DNA of 64,000 nt from Planctomycetota bacterium (GTDB lineage: Bacteria; Planctomycetota; Phycisphaerae; UBA1845), in NCBI GenBank assembly GCA_029558835.1, contig JAKQDH010000096.1:1-64000 (forward strand), read 5' to 3'. Both the position numbers and the translations under genes were made by a program. The stretch's first letter is position 1, and the number at the start of each line of letters is the position of its first letter. Below, piece after piece: positions 34,445 through 41,041 of the stretch. A model generated the notes under the pieces. The model saw nothing but the letters and a program-made list of their open reading frames with translations. It was not told the DNA's origin and searched no databases.

Positions 34445-36835
34445 CTATCGCCGCGCGTTTGTGTAGCACTCCAGCCACAGGCCATAGTCGGCCAGAGTGA
34501 TGCGGCGATCGCGGTCGCGGTCCGCCCTGGGGTTGAAACGCCCCGAGCCGTCGCCGTAGCAGGTGCCGAAACTGTCACGGAATGCGAGGAAGTCCGCATA
34601 GCTCAGATCGCCATCGCCGTCCAGGTCGCACGGACATCCCCAGCGGGCCCAGTAGGCGGAGACATTGCCGCCGGCGGTAAGGAAGTGCCCTCCCACAACC
34701 AACTCGCTGCCGGGCAGCGTCGTTAACGCCCGGACGCCGCTGTCCATCCCGCTTCCAAGTGGGGCCCAGGACAAGCCATCCCAGCGGGCGATATGGTTCG
34801 CGCTCACACCCCCAGCCGTAGTGAACCACCCACCGGCGACCAGGCTGCCTTCGGGCAGCACCGCCAATGCCCGGACGTCGGCATTGCCGCTCTCCATCCC
34901 GCTTCCGAGCGGGGTCCAGGACGAGCCATCCCAGCGGGCGATACGGTTCGCGCTCACGTCCCCAGCCATGGTGAAATTCCCGCCGGCAATCAGGTCGCCG
35001 TTAGGGAGCACCGCCAATGCGTGGACCTCAGCGTAGCTGCCGCTCACCCCATTTCCGAGCGCGGCCCAGGAGGAGCCGTCCCAGAGAGCAATCCGGTTGA
35101 CACTCACGCCCCCGGCCGTAGTGAAGTCGCCGCCTGCGACCAAGACGCCATTGGGCAGCACTGCCAACGCCCGGACGTCGACATTGCCGCCCCCCATCCC
35201 GCTTCCGAGCGGGGTCCAGGACGAGCCGTCCCAACGGGCGATGTTGTTGGCGCTCACGTCCCCAGCCGCAGTGAAATGCCCACCGGCCACCAAGTCGCCG
35301 TTGGGCAGCACCGCCAAGGCGAAGACGCCGGGACCGTTCCCGGCCACCCCACTTCCCAACGAGTGCCAGGACGACCCGTCCCAGCGCGCAATGTAGTTTG
35401 CACTCACGTCCCCAGCCGTAGTGAAATCGCCACCGGCGACCAAGTCGCCGCTGGGAAGCACGGTCAACGTCACGACGTAAGCCGTGTACCAGCCCATCAT
35501 CCCGCTTCCAAGTGGGCTCCAACATGAGCCGTCCCAGCGAGCGATGCGGTTCGCGCTGACATCCCCCGCCGCAGTGAAGTGACCGCCGGCGACCAAGTCG
35601 CCGTTGGGCAGCACGGTCAGCGCGTCAACGTAACTGCTCATGCCGCTAGCAAGCGAAGCCCAGGACAAACCGTCCCAGCGGGCGATGTAGTTTACTGTCA
35701 GGCCCCCAGCCCTGGTGAACGAGCCGGCGGTGACCAAGTCGCCGTCGGCGAGCACCGCCAGTGCGTAGACGATGATGTAATCCCCGGCGTGGTCTCCGCC
35801 GATCCCGCTTCCGAGCGGAGCCCAGGATGAACCCTCCCACCGGGCGATGCAACTTGCGCTCACACCGCCGGCCGTATTGAAGTAGCCGCCGGCGACTAAG
35901 TCGCCGTTGGGCAGCACCGCTAATGCCCAGACTTCACTGGGGCCCTCCCCCATCCCCCCTCCGAGGGAAGCCCAGATCAAGCCATCCCAACGTGCGATGC
36001 AGTTCACACTCGTCCCCCCGGCCGTGGTGAAGAGCCCTCCGGCGACCAAGTCGCCATTGGGCAGCACGGTCAACGCAAAGACCTCGCCGTTCACGCCGCC
36101 CCCCAGCGGGTGCCAGGATGAGCCGTCCCAGCGGGCAATCCCATTGGCGTTCATGCCGCCAGCCGTCGTGAAATAGCCGCCGGCAACCAAGTCACCGTCG
36201 GCGAGCACCGTCAAGGCCTGAACACGAGAAAACGGCCCGCTTATTCCGCTCCCGAGCGGGTGCCAACACAAGCCGTCCCAGCGAGCAATCCCACTCGCGT
36301 TCACTCCGCCGGCTGCGCCGAAACGTCCACCGGCGATCAGGTCGCCATTGGGCAGTACCGTCAAGGCGTAGACGCAGTCGCTCATCCCGCTTCCGAGTGG
36401 ATACCACGACGAACCGTCCCAGCGGGCGATGTAGTTCGCGCTTGCGCCTCCGGCCGTCGTGAACTCCCCGCCTGCGACCAGGTCGCCGTTCGGCAGCACC
36501 GTCAATGCCCAGACGATCCAGTCCGTCCCGCTTCCGAGTGGGCTCCAGGACGAGCCATCCCATGTGGCGATGTTGTTGGCCTGCACATCGTCCGCAACCG
36601 TGAAGATCCCTCCTGCCACCAACACCGGCCCCTGCGGCCCTGCCCCGTCCGGGTCCCAGACGACCGTCGCGTACACCTCTCCGTTGGTCCCCGGAACGCC
36701 TTCGCCCGGGAGCCACGCCGGCTCGCATTCACCGCGTGCGGCCGGCATCCCCGATACTAAGAGCAACCCAACCACCGCGGCCACGCACGCCAACGCACGC
36801 GCCGAACGTCCAAGTAAACGCTCGCAAGCACACAT
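34445..36835 (-). CDS. Exported 13-repeat (Rax2/cortical-marker-like) protein with dockerin-like tail
   Basis: 796 residues from ATG 36835 (GGAGGA with a good spacing; an upstream ATG at 36883 lacks this). The signal peptide ends near AARG. The body is 13 repeats of about 46-50 residues built on ARWDGSSWSPLGSGM, ALTVLPNGDLVAGG and FTTAGGVSANYI, presumably folding as a beta-propeller or similar; the pattern resembles the Rax2-like cortical protein family. The last 60 residues are CDLDGDGDLSYADFLAFRDS plus a second Asp-rich loop (DRDRDRRITLADYGLWLE), a dockerin/EF-hand-like calcium-binding pair often found at planctomycete surface-protein termini. It is probably secreted and possibly attached to a cohesin-like or sorting system. 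Confidence 0.85.
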   Translation of the reverse strand: MCACERLLGRSARALACVAAVVGLLLVSGMPAARGECEPAWLPGEGVPGTNGEVYATVVWDPDGAGPQGPVLVAGGIFTVADDVQANNIATWDGSSWSPLGSGTDWIVWALTVLPNGDLVAGGEFTTAGGASANYIARWDGSSWYPLGSGMSDCVYALTVLPNGDLIAGGRFGAAGGVNASGIARWDGLCWHPLGSGISGPFSRVQALTVLADGDLVAGGYFTTAGGMNANGIARWDGSSWHPLGGGVNGEVFALTVLPNGDLVAGGLFTTAGGTSVNCIARWDGLIWASLGGGMGEGPSEVWALAVLPNGDLVAGGYFNTAGGVSASCIARWEGSSWAPLGSGIGGDHAGDYIIVYALAVLADGDLVTAGSFTRAGGLTVNYIARWDGLSWASLASGMSSYVDALTVLPNGDLVAGGHFTAAGDVSANRIARWDGSCWSPLGSGMMGWYTAYVVTLTVLPSGDLVAGGDFTTAGDVSANYIARWDGSSWHSLGSGVAGNGPGVFALAVLPNGDLVAGGHFTAAGDVSANNIARWDGSSWTPLGSGMGGGNVDVRALAVLPNGVLVAGGDFTTAGGVSVNRIALWDGSSWAALGNGVSGSYAEVHALAVLPNGDLIAGGNFTMAGDVSANRIARWDGSSWTPLGSGMESGNADVRALAVLPEGSLVAGGWFTTAGGVSANHIARWDGLSWAPLGSGMDSGVRALTTLPGSELVVGGHFLTAGGNVSAYWARWGCPCDLDGDGDLSYADFLAFRDSFGTCYGDGSGRFNPRADRDRDRRITLADYGLWLECYTNARR

Positions 36836-36900
36836 GTATGATCCTCCGTTGCTGATAGGAAGTGCAATAATACTGCACATCATAGCCCCTTGCCGGGCAA
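36836..36900 (-). promoter_or_regulatory. AT-rich palindrome upstream of the 13-repeat gene
   Basis: GTGCA (36862-36866) and TGCAC (36874-36878) flank ATAATAC in an unusually AT-rich stretch for this genome. On the minus strand it contains TATTAT, a plausible -10 element, about 40 bases before the start codon. It could be an operator/promoter; this is inference from base composition and symmetry. Confidence 0.35.
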
Positions 36901-37322
36901 CGGGTCAATTATCAAACCCTGGTTGTCGCGAAATCGGTGCGGTTCGGACGCACGACACCACGAGCCTCCGTTCCCGAACCACCCGGGCGCCGCAAGCGGG
37001 GTTGCGGCGTGGTGCATCGGGGGCGTAAGGTCCGCGGCGGCATTCGGCCGGCGGTACTTGTGCTCGCCACGGAGGCATCGGGGACACGGAGAAGACCTCA
37101 TCGCAACCGGTCTCCCTATCAGTGGCCTCCGCACTACTAACAGCCGGGTTCTTCCCGCGCCGCGAGGATTCCGTGGCGCCGGCGTCCCGCCGTTGGTTCC
37201 ACGGGTGAGACGCCCGTGCCACGCCTTGGGTTGCGGGCAATGCCCGCGCTGAGTCTCCGTGGTGAGAAACCCGCCCGCAGGCAACCCACCACCCACCACG
37301 GACCGGCCCGCCCGTCGTGCCC

Positions 37323-37349
37323 AATCTGTGTAATCTGCGCAATCTGCGG
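37323..37349 (-). repeat. CAGATT 9-base-period repeat, right copy
   Basis: Complement of CCGCAGATTGCGCAGATTAC then ACAGATT; 23 of 27 positions match the copy at 34215, in opposite orientation. Confidence 0.75.
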
Positions 37350-37561
37350 ATGAAGCCCGCTCTGTGCCTCCGTGGTACCGCCAGCCGTGGAGTCGCTGTT
37401 GCCATCGCGACGGTGCCGGTACTCACCGGTTCCGGGGGAGCCCCGGGACGCTCGGGACGTTCCGCGCGACGCACATCTCGAAGGAGGGCACCTGACAGTC
37501 TCTTGAGCAACGCCCGGACCGCTTGTCGCACGCTGAGAGCCGGCGCATCTGCGGCGCACTG

Positions 37562-37651
37562 CGTCGGCCACCGGGGGCCGACGCTACCGGCACGCGTTTG
37601 CCCCACGCCACGTCGAGAACGCCACGTCGGCCGCGGGGGGCCGACGCTACT
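37562..37651 (+). repeat. Two GGCCGACGCTAC-family hairpins
   Basis: CGTCGGCCACCGGGGGCCGA then CGCTAC at 37562, and CGTCGGCCGCGGGGGGCCGA then CGCTAC at 37625. Each is a stem (TCGGCC/GGCCGA) with a short loop and a conserved CGCTAC tail. Relatives: 15881, 54693 (inverted) and 54773. Confidence 0.8.
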
Positions 37652-37738
37652 TCGTCAACAGGCAGCTAAGCAAAGTCGCGTCCGGGAACGACCGATAAGC
37701 ACTCGGACCTCGAGTACGGACCTGCGGAGGCCGTGGTG

Positions 37739-38563
37739 ATGCTGCGCGCGGAATACCGAGCCGGTGCGCTACCCGAACTGGCGCAGTACGGTCAGCTCCT
37801 CTGGAGCCTGGCCGCACGCGACATCCGCGTGCGCTACAAGCAGTCGCTGCTGGGCGTCACCTGGGCGGTGCTGCTGCCGCTGTCGATGATGCTGATCTTC
37901 ACGTTCGTGTTCACGCGGGCGGTGCGGGCGACGGGCCTCGCCACCGACCTGCCCTACGCCCTGTATGCCTACAGCGGGCTGGTGCCCTGGACGTTCTTCA
38001 GCATGGCCTTGACGGGGTGCGTCAACTCACTGGTGGCCAACCGCAACCTGGTAACCAAGGTGTACTTCCCGCGTGAGGTGTTCCCGCTGGCGTGCGTGGG
38101 CAGCGCGCTGGTGGACTTCGCCATTGCGCTGGCGGTGCTGGTGGGACTGATGGCGTACTTCGCGGCCGCGGGGGCGTGGACGTTCCGGCCGCACGCGGCG
38201 CTGGCACTGCTGCCGTTCCTGATCCTGGTACAAATGGCGCTGACGACGGGCCTGGGGATGCTGCTGGCCATGGCCAACCTGTTCTACCGCGACGTGCGCC
38301 AGGTCGTCACCGTGGGGCTGCAACTGCTGCTGTTCGTATCCGGCGTGGTGGTCCCCATCCCCGCAGACGGATCGCTGGCGGCGCGGTTGCTGGGGCTCAA
38401 CCCGCTGGTGCCGCTGCTGGCCGCCTACCGCGACTGCCTGTTGTACGGTCGCTGGCCGGAGGGCACCGGGCTTCTGTATGCCACTGTCTTGTCACTGGCC
38501 GTGCTGCTGGGCGGCTGGGCATGGTTCCGCCGGGCGGCCTTCAAGTTCGCGGAGTGCATCTGA
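37739..38563 (+). CDS. Polysaccharide ABC exporter permease (Wzm/TagG-like)
   Basis: 274 residues from ATG 37739 (GGAGG eight bases upstream; GTG 37733 and 37736 are too close to it). Six membrane helices. The N-terminus has the ABC-2 polysaccharide signature LLWSLAARDIRVRYKQSLLG and the amphipathic interface helix; YFPREVFPLACVGSALVDF is also conserved. With the ATPase that starts two bases after its stop, it should form the channel that carries a lipid-linked glycan across the inner membrane. First gene of the glycan operon (37739-44853). Confidence 0.95.
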   Translation: MLRAEYRAGALPELAQYGQLLWSLAARDIRVRYKQSLLGVTWAVLLPLSMMLIFTFVFTRAVRATGLATDLPYALYAYSGLVPWTFFSMALTGCVNSLVANRNLVTKVYFPREVFPLACVGSALVDFAIALAVLVGLMAYFAAAGAWTFRPHAALALLPFLILVQMALTTGLGMLLAMANLFYRDVRQVVTVGLQLLLFVSGVVVPIPADGSLAARLLGLNPLVPLLAAYRDCLLYGRWPEGTGLLYATVLSLAVLLGGWAWFRRAAFKFAECI

Positions 38564-38565
38564 GC

Positions 38566-39852
38566 ATGAGCAGCCCGGCGGTACAGTTTGTGCACGTCTC
38601 GAAGCGGTTTCGCCTCGGCGAGACGCACGATTCGCTGGGCGACCTGCTGGCCGCCGGCGTGCGCCGGCTCCGCGGGCGGCGCGGTTCCACGGAGGACGCC
38701 TCGACGCTCTGGGCGGTGCGCGACGTGAGCTTCGCGGCCGAGGCGGGTGAAGCTCTCGGCATCATCGGTCCCAACGGCGCCGGCAAAAGCACCGTGCTGC
38801 GGTTGCTGGCCGGAATTCTCCGCGCCGACGAGGGGGAGGTGCGGACCCACGGGCGGCTCAGCGCCCTGATCGAGGTGGGCGCGGGCTTCCACGGCGACCT
38901 CACCGGGCGGGAGAACATCTTCCTGAACGGCGCGATTCTTGGCATGCGGCGGGCCGAGATCCGCGGCAAGCTGGACGCCGTCGTCGCGTTCGCCGGGCTG
39001 GAACGTTTCCTGGACACGCCGGTGAAACGCTACAGCTCCGGCATGTACGCCCGGCTCGGCTTCAGCATCGCCGCCCACGTGGACCCCGAAGTGCTGCTGG
39101 TGGATGAGGTGCTGTCCGTCGGAGACGCCGCCTTCCGCCTGCGCTGCGTCGAGCGCATGCGCGAACTGGTGCAAACGGGAACTACGCTGGTGTTCGTCAC
39201 GCACAACCTCGACCAGATGCAGTCCATCTGCCGGCGGGCGGTCGTCCTCGAGGCCGGCCGGGTGAGCTTCGCCGGCGAGGCACGGGTTGCGGTGGGAACG
39301 TACCTGAAGGCGATGTCGCGGGCGTTCGCCCTGCGGCCGACGGATCTGCCGGTGAACGCGCGCGGCGGCGGCTCGGGCGTCGAGTTTGTCAACCTGAGGC
39401 TGCTCAACGCGGACGACGACGAGGTCGCGTTCCTGCGTAGCGGTGAGTCGCTGCGCGCGCGGGTGCGCCTGCACGCACACCGCCCGATCCGCCGGCTGGT
39501 GCTGGAGCTGAACCTGCGGGCCACGCCCGAGGAGAACCTGCTGAGCTTCAACTCCGGGCGGGACGCGCGGTTCTTCGAGGTCGTCCCGGGATTGCACGAG
39601 TTCACGCTGACCATCGCCGGGATTCCGCTGTCGGGCGGGCAGTACTTCTGGAACCTGCGCGTCTGGGACGCGGACGGCGGGACAACCGAGTTGGACACGC
39701 CCGCCTGCGCGCCGATGGTCATCGACGACCAGGGCCGGGCGACCGGCGCGCTCACGCTGGACCACCAATGGGAACGCACTTCGCCTTCCCATGCCGCGCC
39801 GCACGGCGCGGAGACTGCGGCGGCGGCCCTGGTCGCGCCCGACGGAGGCTGA
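38566..39852 (+). CDS. Polysaccharide ABC exporter ATPase with C-terminal substrate domain (Wzt-like)
   Basis: 428 residues. Walker A GPNGAGKST at 68-76, signature YSSGMYARLGFSIA (156-169) as in teichoic-acid/O-antigen exporters, Walker B LLVDEVLSVGD, switch His213 (VTHNLDQM). Residues about 250-400 form the extra C-terminal domain of Wzt proteins, a beta-sandwich that recognises the modified end of the chain (FLRSGESLRARVRLHAH; LSGGQYFWNLRVWDADG). Its presence suggests the exported glycan carries a terminal cap. It starts two bases after the permease gene and is followed one base later by a glycosyltransferase gene. Confidence 0.94.
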   Translation: MSSPAVQFVHVSKRFRLGETHDSLGDLLAAGVRRLRGRRGSTEDASTLWAVRDVSFAAEAGEALGIIGPNGAGKSTVLRLLAGILRADEGEVRTHGRLSALIEVGAGFHGDLTGRENIFLNGAILGMRRAEIRGKLDAVVAFAGLERFLDTPVKRYSSGMYARLGFSIAAHVDPEVLLVDEVLSVGDAAFRLRCVERMRELVQTGTTLVFVTHNLDQMQSICRRAVVLEAGRVSFAGEARVAVGTYLKAMSRAFALRPTDLPVNARGGGSGVEFVNLRLLNADDDEVAFLRSGESLRARVRLHAHRPIRRLVLELNLRATPEENLLSFNSGRDARFFEVVPGLHEFTLTIAGIPLSGGQYFWNLRVWDADGGTTELDTPACAPMVIDDQGRATGALTLDHQWERTSPSHAAPHGAETAAAALVAPDGG

Positions 39853-39853
39853 C

Positions 39854-40951
39854 GTGCGGATTTGCCTGTTCGGAGATGCGCAGAGCATTCACCTGCAGCG
39901 CGGGGCGACCGGGCTGGCCGGGCTCGGGCATGACGTGCACGTCGTCTGTCACAAGACGGCCGACATCCCAGCGGTCACCACCGAGCGTTTCGCCGTACCG
40001 GGCCCGGGCTTGACGAATCCGCGGCGGTGGGAGGCACGGCAAGACCACTACCTGCGCGGCTTCCTGCGCCGCTTCGACGTCGTGGTCGTCTGCTTCCTCC
40101 AGGACTGGGGCTTCACACCGGAGGTCATGCGCAGCGGCTGCTTAGTGGCCTGGCCGTTCGGCTCCGACATCGTGCCGCCGCCCGGCGAGGACCCACCGTC
40201 GGACGCGCTAACTGCAAACCGGGTGGCCGTACTACGCCACGCCCACGGTGTGGGAGCATTCGGGCCGCGGTTTGCCGCCACCATCGCTCATTACGCCCAG
40301 ATCCCCAAGAGCCGAGTGGATCCGATGCCTCTGGGCGTCGACCTGGAACTTTTCCAGCGCCCGCGACAGTCCGCACGCGTCGGGGAACAGCCGCTACGGG
40401 TGGGATTCTTCAAGGGCTTTCGACAGGTCTACGGGGCACCCTACCTGATGCGCGCCATCCCCACCGTGGTCGAGAACTTCCCCCTCGTTCGCTTCGACAT
40501 GGTCGGCGACGGACCCGATCTGTTGCTGTGCAAGCAGATGGCCGGACTCTACGGGGTGGAGGCGTACGTCCATTGGCACGACCGTCAGCCGCATCACAAC
40601 CTGCCCAACTTCCTTGCCGGCTGGGCCCTCAGTGTCGTGCCTTCGGTGTGCGAGAGCTTCGGGCTGGCGGCACTGGAATCGCAGGCGATGCAGGTGCCGG
40701 TCGTCGCCTCCGAGGTGGGCGGCCTGCCGGACACGGTGCGGCACGAGGAAACCGGTCTGCTCGTGCCCCCCCAGGCGCCGGAAGCACTCGCCGACGCGTT
40801 GCTGACGCTGTTGCGCGACAAACCGCGCCGGCAGGCGATGGGACTGGCCGGGCGGGCGCTCGTGCAGCGCCACTACGAGTGGCAGGCCGTGCTGCGACAA
40901 TGGGTGCAGGTGTTCGAGAAGGCGCTCGATCGCGCCCGCGTCATGGTTTGA
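39854..40951 (+). CDS. Glycosyltransferase family 4 protein
   Basis: 365 residues from GTG 39854 (GGAGG five bases upstream; starts one base after the wzt-like stop). GT-B fold: N-terminal MRICLFGDAQSIHLQR..., central LRVGFFKGFRQVYG, and the donor-binding C-terminal half with VPSVCESFGLAALESQAMQV and PVVASEVGGLPDTVRHEETG (the E-x7-E motif of GT4). It should add a sugar from a nucleotide donor to the growing glycan at the cytoplasmic face. Sugar and linkage are unknown. Confidence 0.93.
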   Translation: MRICLFGDAQSIHLQRGATGLAGLGHDVHVVCHKTADIPAVTTERFAVPGPGLTNPRRWEARQDHYLRGFLRRFDVVVVCFLQDWGFTPEVMRSGCLVAWPFGSDIVPPPGEDPPSDALTANRVAVLRHAHGVGAFGPRFAATIAHYAQIPKSRVDPMPLGVDLELFQRPRQSARVGEQPLRVGFFKGFRQVYGAPYLMRAIPTVVENFPLVRFDMVGDGPDLLLCKQMAGLYGVEAYVHWHDRQPHHNLPNFLAGWALSVVPSVCESFGLAALESQAMQVPVVASEVGGLPDTVRHEETGLLVPPQAPEALADALLTLLRDKPRRQAMGLAGRALVQRHYEWQAVLRQWVQVFEKALDRARVMV

Positions 40952-41041
40952 CACACGCGGGTGCCAAGCCCGGGTCGCGGGGTCTCGACCGCGACGCTCG
41001 GAGAAACGGTCCTGAGGAACGGCGGTAACCAACCTGCGACC

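Larger units (their letters stand above)
36884..37738. other. 855-base gene-free region built from dispersed repeats
   Basis: No frame here looks coding: several overlapping open frames on both strands have repeat-derived sequence. It holds CTCCGTGG/CCACGGAG words (37068, 37255, 37371), the CAGATT repeat (37323-37349) and two GGCCGACGCTAC hairpins (37562-37587 and 37625-37651). The promoter of the glycan operon should lie at its right end. Confidence 0.6.

Noticed and set aside
36905-37606. Minus-strand frame of 233 residues in the gap before the glycan operon
   Set aside because: Composed of repeat words (CAGATT, CTCCGTG, GGCCGACG families), with no start signal and no homology pattern.
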